Assembly: GCF_021462225.1 (NCBI RefSeq)
Contig: NC_061816.1
Location: 7,837,390-7,901,389, forward strand
Length of the DNA stretch: 64,000 nucleotides
Direction: 5' to 3'
DNA from: Girardinichthys multiradiatus
Lineage: Eukaryota; Chordata; Actinopteri; Cyprinodontiformes; Goodeidae
Under the pieces are notes generated by a model, which made no database searches, had not been told where the DNA came from, and worked only from the letters and a program-made list of their open reading frames with translations. This document shows positions 35,061 to 46,557 of the stretch, one piece after another (within the stretch, counting starts at the first letter, position 1; each line of letters starts with the position of its first letter). The translations under genes were made by a program, and so were the position numbers.

Positions 35061-35540
35061 TTCTGGAAAAAAGTTTGATGATCAGATGAGACAAAGATTT
35101 GACCAGTTGGCTACAATGACAAGATTGGAGGCAACGTAAGACTTTCATTCTTAAGAACACCACCCGTTTGTCAAGCACAGTGATGGCAGCATCATTCAGA
35201 GGATCTATTTCAGGAATACCTTCAAATACTTCAACAACGCCTCAAATAAACAGCTCGACGGCTGAAACCTGGACACAGTTGGCTGTTCGAACATCACAAC
35301 AATCCCAAAAACATCAGCTCTACTTTTGGAATCGATAAAGTCGGCTAATTCCCAAAAAGTCCCAGCTAAACAGACAATTTGTGGAAAATGTTTAAAAGCC
35401 TAGTCTGTGCAGGAAACTAACCAGTTTAAATTCAAACTTGTGCAGCCAGTTCTTATTTGTTGTATAACAAGTGAAAAAAGGACAGTTTTTAATCACTAAA
35501 AACCTAAAGTAATTGAGACATTTATGCCCATGAAATGTAC
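35061..35540 (+). mobile_element. Tc1-like relic interrupted by LINE copy 2
   Basis: Directly after the LINE, gatgatcagatgagacaaag (35078-35097) is a degraded (S)DE(T) block of a Tc1 transposase, followed by a damaged glycine-rich block at about 35177-35200 (cacagtgatggcagcatcat). The left part of the relic lies at about 34075-34159. The LINE therefore inserted into an already dead Tc1. Confidence 0.6.
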
Positions 35541-36590
35541 TGTGAACCTCTCCCCAAACCTGCAGATTTGCATTTCATCATCATAGATGGAGACGTCACC
35601 TTAAATCACTCGTGGATGTCTTGAAGATGCTCTGTTCTGAGCAAAAACAACAGCAGAATTTTATAGTGAACATTGCTGCAGTTATTTATAATTAGTGTGT
35701 CATCTGTGCCCCATTCATGGTGAATGTTGTAATTATAAATCTCATTTTACTAGAAAGGGTCATTCAAGAGTCTGCATTCTGAGAAGGAGAAAGCTTCCTA
35801 ATGATATACCAAGTGCTGGTTTAGACCTTTAACTTTTAGATGGTCTGAAATTATAATGAAGCTGAAAAGGCTGTTTTATATAAAGGTATTAGTAGCCACA
35901 GTTGAGTTTTTGGTTAAGTGTCTAAACATGTTTTTAAGGACATAATGTCACAGAAACGTAAATGTAAGCCCCATCGTGCTTTTCTTACAGTCACGAGAGG
36001 AAGAATATGTATTTTAAAAGTTTCCAATGAAGAACAAAGGTCAGAATGGTGAAATTCCTACCCAATAGTTGCACTAGATAAATATTAAGGAGATCAAAAG
36101 TCTGTTCAGACTAACGCTGTGGACTGAAAGAAATGACAGAAAGGATGCTTTTTGTTTGATGTGGTTGCCCTGCGGGTGTAAAACAAAACAATGTTGCAAC
36201 TTGTTTAAGAAAGCACAGTAGTAACTAAAAAACATTTTAAAAAGCACGAAAACAACACAGATGAGCAGACAAAGACTCAGACAACAGATCTAAACAGCAG
36301 TCATTGGACAAGAAGCAGGGTTCACCATGGACAGATCCATCACATGGGGACCCAAACACAGGATGAGCCACCATGGATCCACACACTCACCTTAGGGCCA
36401 CTTAAAGTGACAAACTTAGCTAACTTGAATAGTTTTGGGGGTTGCATGAAGCAGAGTAAAAGCTATGAATGCAGCAGGAGAGCATGCAAACTCAACACTG
36501 AAAGGTCCTCGTTTGGTAGTTGAACCTGTGATCATTACTCAGGATTATATATGTAGTTTGGGTCTCCTGACTGTTGAAGTGAAAGTGAAC
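35541..36590. other. No gene recognised
   Basis: Nothing I can support, except about 60 bp near 36470-36530 resembling gagaacatgcaaactc-type dispersed repeat wording also seen at 46748-46800. Confidence 0.35.
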
Positions 36591-36593
36591 ACA

Positions 36594-37150
36594 ATGGTGA
36601 GATCCAAAGAACTGTATGAGATTGCAGCAACTTATGAGTCTGTTGAGGGGTTTAAAAAGTACTTGAAATGAAATTTGAAACCAGCCATTTCACTGTACGG
36701 AAAATAGTCTATAATTGGTGGACATTTAAAACAACTGCCAACATGTCAAAGTCTGGTTGTCCAAGCCTGTACACCCTGAGAGTGGACTGCAAAATGCTAA
36801 AAGAAGTCTCCAAAAACCCCAAAAATATCAGTACTGGACCTACAGTGGGGTGTAGATCTAGACTGAGATTGCACAAGTTTAACTTTGATGGGAGATGTGT
36901 AAGGCGGAAACCTTTCTCTAAGGAAAACATGAAGGCCGGACTGAAGTTCACCATAGAGAACATGGACAAAGACCAGGACTTCTCGAATAACGTTCTTTCG
37001 ATAGATGAGTCTAAAATTTAATTACTTGGATACCAGAACGGAGGGCATGTTGCAGGAAAAGAACCTCCTACCAGCTCTGAAGCATGGACGTGGAAGTGTC
37101 ATGTTACGGGATGCTTTGATACAGCAACATTTGTCATTTCCAGAACACAG
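36594..37150 (+). pseudogene. Tc1-like transposase relic with helix-turn-helix and first catalytic Asp
   Basis: From ATG 36594 the plus strand reads MVRSKELYEI, then a shortened helix-turn-helix; in a second frame FTVRKIVYNWWTFKTTANMSKSG, DCKMLKEVSKNPKN, LHKFNFDGRCVRRKPFSKEN, and NVLSIDESKI with the first catalytic Asp; then ALKHGRGSVM in a third frame. At least two frameshifts and several deletions are present. The sequence ends before the second Asp and the Glu. The family differs from elements A to D. Confidence 0.75.
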
Positions 37151-37995
37151 AGTGACCCCATTGTGGAGGCAGAGCAGCTTCCCATGTTCCCTCTGTGGGC
37201 TAAATTCAGCTCTGAAATAAACTATTTAAAAGAAAAACAACCTTCTGCTGAAGGAGAAATTATCCCACTTTTATGCAGGTAAAAACAGGGCCAAATGTTA
37301 ATGTCTGAGCATGTGATAACAGTCTGCTGCTCATGTTTCCTGCACCAGAAATGAAACGCTCATCTCATTTTCTTAATGTGGATTCAGTGGAAGGAAGCCA
37401 GAGCTTGACTTTTAAATAAATTCTCACTTCTGTGAGCAGTGTGGTCTCACCCACACTAACTAATATCTCTTTAATAATTCAGAGACCTGTGCCAGAGAAA
37501 CTGGCTGAAATATTAATGAAACAACACAAGTTTCTATATCCAAGTAATTAGCTTGAGTCCTATAAACTCTCTGGAGTAGGTTTGCACAGTTGGAGAGGGC
37601 TGGAACCAACCTCTGTAGATAAAAAATGCAGGTTTAATGCACTAAAAGGAGCCATTGTTTCACACTGAAAACATGATCCTGTACTTCTCATGCTTTTATT
37701 TTCCGCAATACTCTTTCAAGAAATAAATAACTTGTTTATCTCTAAAAAGCTGCTTTATTTATTTTCAATTTTCTGCCTTTAGCCTTGGAACACTTTCATC
37801 CAAACTCTGAACTTTTTTCCTATTTACTCAAGTGCATGATGTTTTGGGGGGGTTTTAATGGCAGATAAAATATGCAGAAGTTATACACCGTGTAAAGAAG
37901 TATGGGAAACTTAAACAGTTTGTTTTTCCAGACGTTTCTCCCTGTCTGGTTGCCTGCATGATACATTTCTTATAGAAGCTCCTTCTACCAGTTTT
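37151..37995. other. No gene recognised
   Basis: AT-rich; nothing recognised. Confidence 0.4.
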
Positions 37996-38077
37996 CCGTC
38001 CATCCATCCATCCATCCGTCCGTCCGTCCGTCCGTCCTTCTGTCCGTCCGTCCGTCCATCCATCCATCCATCCATCC
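37996..38077. repeat. (CCGT)n/(CCAT)n compound microsatellite
   Basis: Blocks of tccatcc, tccgtcc and again tccatcc units, about 82 bp. The symmetric CAT-CGT-CAT arrangement would fit CpG-containing units decaying from both edges. Confidence 0.9.
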
Positions 38078-39460
38078 AAGAAACTAAAGTGTAGAACAAT
38101 TGTTTACTATGTTATGCCCAAAAAAACTATTTTTTTCAACGGTGTTGCACTTTTTCTTATGGCCTTTTCTTTGTGTGACTCAAACTGCCTGTCAAGCAGT
38201 GGGTCACATTGAGACAGATTTCTGACCAGGCTTGTGGACTCCCCACTGGGCTGCACAGCTTCCAGCCACCCTTGAAACGGCTTCAAATGTCAGCTAGCAG
38301 AACATCCTGAAACTGGGCCTTTTCTTGTTCTGTGCTGCTGCGGATGATTAAAGGTTACAGAACCTGGAAATGCTCAGACCTATATTGAAGGATGATTAAC
38401 TCTTTTGAACATCAGTTGTTTTGGATAAGCTGTATTTTTGCTGAATCGTGAAAAAAAACCATTGCTTCAAGGGAACGTCAGTCATTGTACAAATACTGAT
38501 CCTCCTCCTCCTCCTCTTCCTCCTAAGCGGATCTGGGGGATGTTTTGACGTTCTGGCAGCCTCGGTCAGCGATAAGGTTGACCCGGTCAGTTCACAGCAA
38601 GATCCTTCACAACACTGTCTTTTCTTTGGAGAATAAGACAACACCCTGTGTCCTTACTGCATTTCTTTCCAGACTGTCCTGTCATTGCAGCCAAATGACA
38701 CATTTGTGACTTTTTCAACAAATTCTTGAAGTAAAATGAATGTTTAAAGAGGACTTGTGTTCATTTAATTTTCAGGAACTTTTAAAGACAGCTGAGAGAA
38801 AAGGTTAAGCCTTGGACACCTCATAGATATAACATAACGACTCCTTACTCCAACTTCTTCCCATTTTCCTCTATTCAGTTCATATCAGCATTTATTTTTT
38901 TTACACTTTGTAACATAAACATCCAAATGTGTCACGGATCAATAGCCTTCTATCAGGGCTTTGTATTTACCAGCTACAAATAAAAAACAGGACCTCAAAT
39001 TGCTCCAGTTTACTGTAATTTCTCCTGCTTTTAGCAATTATAGAGCATGTTCCTTCAGGCCTTTCGAGTTTACTTCGTTCAAAGCAGAAAACAAAGGTTT
39101 TCTGCACTCAGCAGCCTGTCGTCAAAAGAAGTGACACTAATAACGGACTTGTTCTGATACGTCTGTCTATGCTGCATTTTCCTCAAAGAAATAAGTTCTT
39201 ATCAAAGAAAAATGTGTTCTTTAAATGCTGACAGGACTGTTAAATTACTGCAGTTTTCGCCACTCTGCTTGTAGGACTCGAGGAGGGATGTTTTGATGTT
39301 GCAGCAATGAGGATTTGACAGAAGTGACATAAAATGTTATAATTTGAACAAGCATAACAAAGAAAAACAGCATTTTGGAATAAAGGTTCAAAAAGTCAAA
39401 ATTTCTGAATATTCTCATATGACATTAAATGAGTTAAGTTAAAGTAACTTTTGTTTTGAG
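38078..39460. other. No gene recognised
   Basis: Contains a short CTC-rich patch at 38500-38525. No coding frame supported. Confidence 0.4.
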
Positions 39461-39461
39461 G

Positions 39462-39600
39462 ACACCGTTGCGTGGCGTAGCGGTGGTGCTGGCGCCCCAT
39501 AAACAGACGCTGTAGTCCTCGACGCAGCCGTCTTGGGTTCGATTCCCAACCTTGTGATCTCTGCTGCTGTCAATAAAGGCCACTACTGCCACCTAAAATC
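39462..39600 (+). repeat. tRNA-derived SINE
   Basis: The internal RNA polymerase III promoter is clear: A box tggcgtagcgg (39473-39483) and B box ggttcgattcc (39536-39546), 52 bp apart, as in tRNA genes and tRNA-derived SINEs. The intervening sequence does not fold into a normal cloverleaf, and a non-tRNA body (gtcaataaaggccactactg) follows. It is therefore a SINE and not a functional tRNA gene. No poly(A) tail or clear target duplication was found. Confidence 0.75.
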
Positions 39601-41205
39601 TAAAAATATAAACCACGTTGATAAATATCTTTATGTTGACCTCTTTTCGCCCTTTACTTATTGAACAGTTTCACGTCGATTAGATATAAATAATGTTCTT
39701 TTCTTCTGTTTTATCAACTATTTTTGCTCTGAGGGAAAGTGGTCATCTTTAGCCCATTTAGAGATTCATTTAAACCACGTGACAGAACATAACCTCAGTG
39801 TTATTCTGCGTCTGGTTCTGGCAGCCGTTTTAATTATACAAGCTTAAAAAGTGGATATAAGAAAAAACTGCATGTAGGAGAATTATGTCCACAACCTCTA
39901 CTGCTGAATTGGCTGTTTCCAGCACCAACCGTCAGATGAATAGACTATAGTCACCACAAATCAATTTCCTGGACGAAACGTGATTTAGACAACCGTCCTG
40001 AATCATAGGATGGTTGCTATTATTAGCTCTCATTAAAATGAATGTCATAGATCAATGTTAGTTGTTATTATTGCGGTTTGTGTAGACGTGTGTCATATTA
40101 AACAGGCATTCTGTAAGTAAAAGAGGAAATAAACAATATCTAAATAAAAATCAAGTAGTTTACAAGAGAACTCTCCTAAAGCCAAACAAATATGGCTCTC
40201 TGCATAGGATTTATTTGTTTGCCGTGTTTTTCTATTCTTTCAACATTTCATTTATTTCTAATTATTCTTTTATCTCAACCAAGCCCAGGTTTAAAAAACA
40301 AAACCACATTGTGGATTAATTGCAAGTGTCTGCAGACGGAAACTCAGGGTTGAATCTTTATTATAAATACTCTGGTCAATACTACACCCGTGCAAATTAT
40401 GAAGCCGCTCACAGAATGCATTCATTAAAGAAAAAAAAAATCATAAATACTTGCAGTGTTTCCCTTTGATTCCAGTGAAGTAACCTGATAAATGTGTTAA
40501 ATTTCACAGAAAGCCTTGTGTCCTTGGTGGGCGCAGCTTGTCTTAGGCTTTCAGCATGCTGATTGATAGTGGCGGACGCTAATTCCATAGTAAATGATGC
40601 TATTATTCAGAGGCTCAAATTGAATTACTTCATCCTTTGGATCTGCTTAACATTTTCCCCGTGGAGAGTTTAGCAAACAGTCAAATCTCACCGACTTACT
40701 AGCAAGTCGTGTTTGTCATGCTCTGTCTCACATCTCTGCGGACGTTTTGATGGTTGTCTTCAGTCAGGGAATGGTTTATTGGCCTAACTATCTGTGTGCT
40801 GGTGTAAACTGTCACATTCAGAAAGTTTACCGTGTTGCACAGATTTATCTCCTAACCGCAGCATCTCTTTATTCATCCTGTATTTTTTAACTTTAACTTT
40901 CTTTCTCCAGTCAGCTTTTTCACAGGTACTATGTTTTAATCCTTTCTGCTTACAAATGTCTGCCATGAATTCATAGTGAACGTTAAAGTGAATGTTAAAG
41001 GGATTGGGAACTCTAGAAAGCTGAGTCTGGAAAAGTCTGGAATTGAGTCATGAGAAATGTGTAGGAACCGCAGGGATACCTAGAACGTGAGGTTTGTACA
41101 GCATATTCCAAATAGATTACCAGTCGCTGGATTCGCCGCTCATATCCTGGGGAAGAGAACGTAATACAGCCAACATCAACCTTTATCACACTGACAGGTT
41201 GTCCT
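39601..41205. other. No gene recognised
   Basis: AT-rich; nothing I can support. Confidence 0.4.
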
Positions 41206-41211
41206 CTCAAT

Positions 41212-41540
41212 TCAATTCAAATTCAAAAATACTTTATTAATCCCAAAGGGAAATTAAATGTTGTTGTAGCTCATTATGCAGGTTTCTTCAAAGAGCCGTT
41301 GTAGATGCTGATGGCTGTGGGCAGGAAGGATCACCTGTAGCGCTCCGTCTTACTGGAGTGTTTGCACGTGTTACACCTGTGTTTGCAGGGTTTTGCTCAC
41401 CTTGCAAACACCTTTTTTATTTATTTAAGAAAGATAAACACTTTTCTCTCTGCTCGTCACAACAGTTAAACAAGTCATCCACCGACAGGTCCAGGAGAGA
41501 GCAGATGTAGTAGCCATCATCCATCATCCACAGGGCGACT
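41212..41540 (-). mobile_element. Rex1-like LINE 3' end fragment
   Basis: Begins with the ATTGA-type tail (caattcaattcaaattc on the plus strand), then tttatt (AATAAA on the element strand) and the small stem-loop tcccaaaggga. It continues with C-terminal coding or untranslated sequence (gccgttgtagatgctgatgg, 41295-41314). A 5'-truncated insertion, degraded beyond about 41400. Confidence 0.65.
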
Positions 41541-41955
41541 TATTGAACTAAATGGCACTGGTTGATCTGGCCAGAGATGTACATTTCAGGAAAGAAATAC
41601 TATTCAAATTTACTCATTAGAAAATAACTTTTGAATGTTGCATCTGACATAAATATGAAAGCACAGTACACCTTCATACTGTGCACTCAGATACCGGCAG
41701 AGTGAAAGCCGTCAGACACATCTTTATTCTACTCTTTGCTCATATAAACCTAATTGTTTTATCTCAAAACGCGTCAGAACAAACTGGTTCTATGGTTACT
41801 GAAAAATCTGCACTGACATTAAGCAAGCTGTTGCTATGTGCAGATAAACGTATAAACACATCTAAGAGAAGAGAAACACTGATCTGAACATTCATTTATC
41901 ATATTTATCATAACAAAAAGATTCCTTCTATCTAATGGACACATAAAAGATGATG
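41541..41955. other. No gene recognised
   Basis: Nothing I can support. Confidence 0.4.
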
Positions 41956-41959
41956 TTAC

Positions 41960-42400
41960 AGTGCAGTGAAAACGTGTTGACAACAACTGACAGGTGTTTT
42001 AATTCAGCCGTGTCGGAGGGTTTGCCAGTATGAACGGCTTGTTTAAGGTCATACAACACATCTGAATTGTATTTTGGTCCATACTTTGGCTAGGCCACTT
42101 CAAAACGTTTTTTTAAGTCATCCAGAGGTGGCCTTCCTACCGTGGTTTGGATTGTTGTCCTGCTACCGTTACAGGAATTCGTTCAGGTCTTAAGGAAGCA
42201 AAGCAGCCCCAGACCATCATACCACCACCACCATGTTTGACTGTCAGTTTAATGGTCTATTTAATGCTGTGTTAGTTGTTGCTCAGATGTGACATGATCC
42301 ACAACCTTCCACTCCAATGTTTTCCTAAAAGTCTCAAGGATCATCAAGATGTTTGTTGGTAAATGTGAGGCGGACCTCTGTTGTTCTTTTGGGTGTTGAA
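41960..42400 (-). mobile_element. Tc1-like relic, left part (interrupted by the retroposon at 42404)
   Basis: Minus strand reads HGGGGMMVWGCF (about 42200-42236), the glycine-rich block of a Tc1-like transposase. The part beyond the retroposon, at about 43840-43960, has the terminal wording tttttcacacagggcca (43880-43896) of the same family. So one old Tc1 spans roughly 41960-43960 and was split by the retroposon. Confidence 0.65.
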
Positions 42401-42403
42401 CTC

Positions 42404-43680
42404 TATCAATTCAATTCAAAGATACTTTATTGATCCCCGAGGGGAAATTAGAATTCCAGTACAACCCATCCAAACAGACATCATGACACAAGACAAGGGG
42501 GGGACGGGTCACCGAGGCTTTGCTGCCCACTCACAGGCGCTGCCCTTACTAGATGAGAAAAGAGGCCACATTAGGTAAGTAGAGGGAAAAAAAATCATAT
42601 TTCACACTTTATCCTTAGCAGGATACAGTTTGAGATTGCAAAAAACCTCAGCACAAAGAAGCAACAAATTTACAAAACAACATCATGCTGGGAACGGTGA
42701 AGGTGGTGTGAGGGGGTGCATATGTTTATCTTGAGCATGTGTGTGTGTGCAAGTGTGTGTGTGCAAGTAAGTCCATGAAGCACTGTCACAGAGGCCATTG
42801 TCCTTGATGGTTCGTTGGAAGGTTCATCAACCGGCCACAAAGTTCTGAGCAGGTCCACAGATGTCCTCAGGGAAGGGAGGGAGCAGAGCGTCATGTTTAC
42901 ATAACTTCCAGGAGAAGTTGAAGATAGCCAGCCATCAAGGCCGTGCAGGGGAGCCAGATTCAGAAAAACAATAATTATTTGGGTTAGGCTGACTTTTAAT
43001 TTTCCATCAGCCTTGAGAGTCTCGCTGGTGTTTCTCAAAGGCGAATCCAAATAGACAAATTCCTGGTCTTTCTGCCAGATCCAAGCGAACAACTTTCTCC
43101 AAGATTTATACCATTTCACCCCTGAGTCCAGGAACCGCAACCCGCTTGCGATCCTGTGTAAGGATCACATCCAGTCTGCGATTCAGCTCACGTAACATCT
43201 CAGTCTGAGTGTTGATCGCTCTGAAGATCCCATCATACATGCCAGGCAGCCTTACAATGGCCAGAACAGCTGCTGACATTCTCCGAATTTCTCGATACTC
43301 CAGGTAACCGCTAACTCCAAAAAGCAGAAATCCTGATATCAAACATCCAATTATATACACATCTTCCACATCCTCGACTGACATTATCGACAGACACACA
43401 ATCCTCCACTTCTGCCAGGAGTCCATCGTGTATCCGGAGAAAAATGTCCCGTCCGGGCAAGTGGGCTCTCCCGACCCCTGTCTTCTCGTCGAGACAATTT
43501 GATCAATTGCATTGAGAGACCAGCTGACCAAATCCATAATTTGGAAGAATTTGGAAGATATGCAAAAAGAGGCTCCAAAAAGACAAGACACAGAGCTGAA
43601 GCAGGGCAGATATGGGAGGGGTGCGGGAGACAGAGAAAAAGCGTACACCTCCACCGAGAGCAGGAAAAAACCCTTTCTAG
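42404..43680 (-). mobile_element. LINE-tailed retroposon with a small membrane-protein reading frame
   Basis: The left edge has hallmarks of a LINE 3' end on the minus strand: ATTGA-type tail (tcaattcaattcaaag, 42409-42424), AATAAA (tttatt, 42426-42431) and a stem-loop tccccgagggga (42434-42445). The same three features end the Rex1-like fragment at 41212. The body has no reverse transcriptase or endonuclease. Instead it carries a 143-codon reading frame and about 700 nt of untranslated sequence including CA-rich stretches. The right (5') border near 43680 is set only by resumption of the Tc1 relic. I could not find a target duplication. Confidence 0.6.
43106..43537 (-). CDS. Unrecognised 143-residue protein with one predicted membrane span
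   Basis: I do not recognise the family. ATG at 43537-43535 opens MDLVSWSLNAIDQIV; stop TAA at 43108-43106. The frame also extends 39 codons upstream without an ATG. Layout: amphipathic N-terminus; CPDGTFFSGY (27-36); WQKWRIVCLSIMSVEDVEDV (41-60); a hydrophobic segment YIIGCLISGFLLFGVSGYL (61-79) long enough to cross a membrane; EYREIRRMSAAVLAIVRL; then a probable coiled-coil helix INTQTEMLRELNRRLDVIL (108-126) and a basic end. There is no N-terminal signal peptide. It is uninterrupted, unlike every transposase or reverse transcriptase gene in the window. Another open frame (42670-43140) overlaps its end in a different frame without a convincing ATG; it could be a frameshifted continuation. 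Confidence 0.5.
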   Translation of the reverse strand: MDLVSWSLNAIDQIVSTRRQGSGEPTCPDGTFFSGYTMDSWQKWRIVCLSIMSVEDVEDVYIIGCLISGFLLFGVSGYLEYREIRRMSAAVLAIVRLPGMYDGIFRAINTQTEMLRELNRRLDVILTQDRKRVAVPGLRGEMV

Positions 43681-43960
43681 ACCGATAGATGCAAAAAACT
43701 TTGTTTTTCTACTGTTTTTTTATTTGTTGATCTGTTGCTTTTTCAGGTCATGCAGTGGTTTAAATTATTTATCATATCTGCAGGACGGGTCATATAAGGA
43801 CTGGGCCTGGTGAAAGTGAGCTAAGCTTTCTACAAAATGTACTTCAATCGTGGTTAATTCATGATTTCACAAGAAGGGTTTTTCACACAGGGCCAAGTAG
43901 GTTTGAATAGCTTTTTTATTTAATGAAAGAAATCATCTTCACCCAACATTGTTAAATAGA

Positions 43961-45230
43961 TTTATAATATAACTTTCTTGTTGCCTCAGTTCTCTTCTCA
44001 ATGCCTCAGCCCTATAAACCTGCTGTTACATTCTTTAAACTTGTTTTATGGTAACCGCAAAAGAGATCTGTTACTTCAACTTTATAAAGTACTTGAATTG
44101 AGCACGAATGCTATTTACATTGAAAATGTAATTTGGTCAGCGTTACCTCCCCGGTGGCAAAACATATGAGTGGAAGTGTAATAAAGTGCGGTCAAGTTGC
44201 TGCGTGGGCCTGAATTTTAAAGTTTTAATATGCATAATTGGTAGAGCTGCTGAAGTACTGAAGGCGGTTCTATTTTTTAACATCTTTTTTAAATTCAAAA
44301 AGACATGAAAACTGTGATTTCCTGCAGCTATAACATAAATAAGGTAAAATATTGTGCTGTAGGAGGAATTTGAGCAATGCTGCTCTTGTAGTAAATCATG
44401 GTAAACATGTGATAGCTTGAATGTGGAAACAGATCCTCTGCAGCCTGTTCTCATAGAGCATAGATTAGTGTTATTGAGTAAAAAAGGTACATTTAATTTG
44501 AAATGATTAAAATTTCCATCTGAAGAGCAAATAAAAATGAGCATTTTACTGTTAACGGATTCCCAAGTCTAGACAATAACAGCACAGATTCAAACTAATG
44601 GAGTGGATGTCAGGAGTCTCTGGCAAGGAGAAAGAAAATACAAAAGTCATTTAGTAAATGTGTTTGATGGGAAATAAGTGAAGCTTCATATCTGGATGAA
44701 AAGCAGAGCCCCACACAGATGCTCCCGCATTCAGGGGACCGATTCTGCTGTCTCCATGCAGTTAAGGCCTATTACTGAGTGAAGCCAATTTTCCACAAGA
44801 GCTTTGACATTGAGATCACAGTATGAACTCCAATACAATCCAGAGACCCAGAAACAGAGAGGTGCAACTTTAAGTGTCTGCCTGGCCCCTGGCAGCGGCT
44901 CTGTTCCACTTGAGCAAGTAAGTTGGACCAGCTAAGTGAATCTGATGAGCTGCGTTTGCATTACAGGCTTACAGCGTTAGACCCAGGATGGGTTCAAATG
45001 CATGCAGAGACAGAGGGACAAAATTAAAAACTGCTGTTATTCTGTCTATAGGTCAGCAAACAAATAGGCCTCCATAATAAAGATTAAGGGAATTTAGTTA
45101 GTGGAACTTTATTAACCATGCTGACCAACTTTAGTAGGTTTTTATAATTATGAGGAAAATGCAGATACAAAGCTGGTAGCTGCAAGGATTCAAGACTCGG
45201 ATTTGTTGTTTTAAAATGAGAGATGAGGTC
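43961..45230. other. No gene recognised
   Basis: AT-rich; no protein-like frame or named repeat. Confidence 0.4.
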
Positions 45231-45244
45231 AATTAAATATATCT

Positions 45245-45310
45245 TAACCAGTGTTTGAAGCATGGTGGTGGTAGTATTATAATCCAGAACATGGGCTAGA
45301 TTGGGCCCGC
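45245..45310 (+). mobile_element. Tc1-like relic, left fragment
   Basis: gtttgaagcatggtggtggt (45251-45270) followed by agtattat is the KHGGGSI(M) block of a Tc1 transposase. The next conserved block of such a protein appears at 46625, beyond the inserted LINE fragment. Confidence 0.55.
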
Positions 45311-45495
45311 TGTGGCAGTCACATCTGAATACAGAGATTTAGGTATACTTGACACTTACATATTTAGGTTGTTTCTACTGCTTTTTTAGATTTTTGCAGA
45401 AATTTGATGTCCCTCTATGTAGAAAACCATACAAATTACATACAAATCTCTGTTATTCATGAGTTGCAATATTTTGATGCCAATATTTTTTATTC

Positions 45496-45724
45496 CGTGG
45501 GTTCTCACCGGGTACTCCGGCTTCCTCCCACAGTCCAAAGACATGCCTGTTAGGTTAATTGGTCACTCTAAATTGCCCTGAGGTGTGTCAATGAGTGTGT
45601 GCGTGGTTGTTTGTGTGTTGCCCTGCGATGGACTGGCAACCTGTCCAGGGTGTACCCCGCCTCTCTCCCATAGACTGCTGGAGATAGGCACCAGCTCCCC
45701 CGCGACCCACTATGGAATAAGCGC
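45496..45724 (+). repeat. Dispersed teleost repeat abutting LINE copy 3
   Basis: Starts gtgggttctcaccgggtact (45498-45517) and passes through ccctgcgatggactggcaac (45621-45640), then ends gaataagcg at the LINE junction. This is a very common teleost repeat, probably a LINE or SINE 3' part. A short piece of the same repeat in inverse orientation (agtacccggagagaa...cacagggagaacatgcaaa) lies at 46748-46800, on the other side of the LINE fragment. Confidence 0.65.
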
Positions 45725-46557
45725 TTGGGCCTGCCGAGTCTGTCCGGCTTTCTCCTCCTCCAGCGGATCCAACTCACCACCAGGTGATGATCAGTGGACA
45801 GCTCAGCCCCTCTCTTCACCCGAGTGTCCAAAACATGCGGCCGAAGGTCTGATGATACGACAACAAAGTCGATCATCGACCTCCTGCCTAGGGTGTCCTG
45901 GTGCCAAGTGCACTGATGGACACCCTTATGTTTGAACATGGTGTTCGTTATGGACAATCCGTGACTAGCACAGAAGTCCAATAACAAAACACCACTCGGA
46001 TTCAGATCGGGGAGGCCATTCCTCCCGATCACGCCTCTCCAGGTGTCACTGTCATTCCCCACGTGGGCGTTGAAGTCCCCCAGCAGAATAATGGAGTCCC
46101 CGGGAGGGGCACTATCCAGCACCCCCGACAGGGACGCCAAGAAGGCAGGGTACTCTGCACTACCACTCGGCCCGTAGGCTGAAATGATAGTCAGAGACCT
46201 CTCCCCAACCCGAAGGCGCAGGGATACAACCCTCTCATCCACTGGGGTAAACCCCAACACGAGACGGCTGAGCTGGGGGGCAACAAGCAAACCCACACCA
46301 GCCCGCCGCCTCTCCCCGTGGGCCACTCCAGAGTAGAAGAGAGTCCAACCCCTCTCAAGGAGATGGGTTCCAGAGCCCACGCTGTGCGTGGAGGCGAGCC
46401 CGACTATTTCTAGTCGATATCTCTCGACCTCCCGCACAAGCTCAGACTCCTTCCCCCCCAGCGAGGTGACATTCCACGTCCCTAGAGCCAGCCTAAGCAT
46501 CCGGGGATCGGGCCGTTGAGGTCTCCACCTTCGTCCGCCACCCAATCCTCTTTGCAC
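45725..46557 (-). pseudogene. LINE apurinic-type endonuclease domain (copy 3)
   Basis: The domain would nick target DNA for LINE insertion. From about 46500 the minus strand reads [74 protein letters not shown] (catalytic Asp-Asn pair), [36 protein letters not shown] and [12 protein letters not shown] (terminal Asp-His). The frame is open for 329 codons, but about the last 50, beyond GRPKR, are read from the adjoining repeat and are not LINE. An open endonuclease with no reverse transcriptase cannot retrotranspose. Catalytic competence is untested. Confidence 0.85.

Noticed and set aside
37996..38077. CRISPR-like array of short repeats
   Set aside because: Tandem tetranucleotides without spacers; an ordinary microsatellite.
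39473..39546. Functional tRNA gene
   Set aside because: A and B boxes are present but no cloverleaf with paired acceptor stem can be drawn. SINE is the better call.
42670..43140. 156-codon frame overlapping the end of the retroposon protein
   Set aside because: No convincing ATG, repeat-derived His-Thr residues, and it covers the probable 3' untranslated region. Kept only as a possible frameshifted continuation.
43538..43654. 39-codon upstream extension of the retroposon frame
   Set aside because: It begins at GTG, not ATG. The first ATG in frame is at 43537, so the extension is not counted as protein.
45568..45724. C-terminal extension of the 329-codon endonuclease frame
   Set aside because: These codons are read antisense through a dispersed repeat beyond the LINE junction. 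The apparent fusion protein is accidental.
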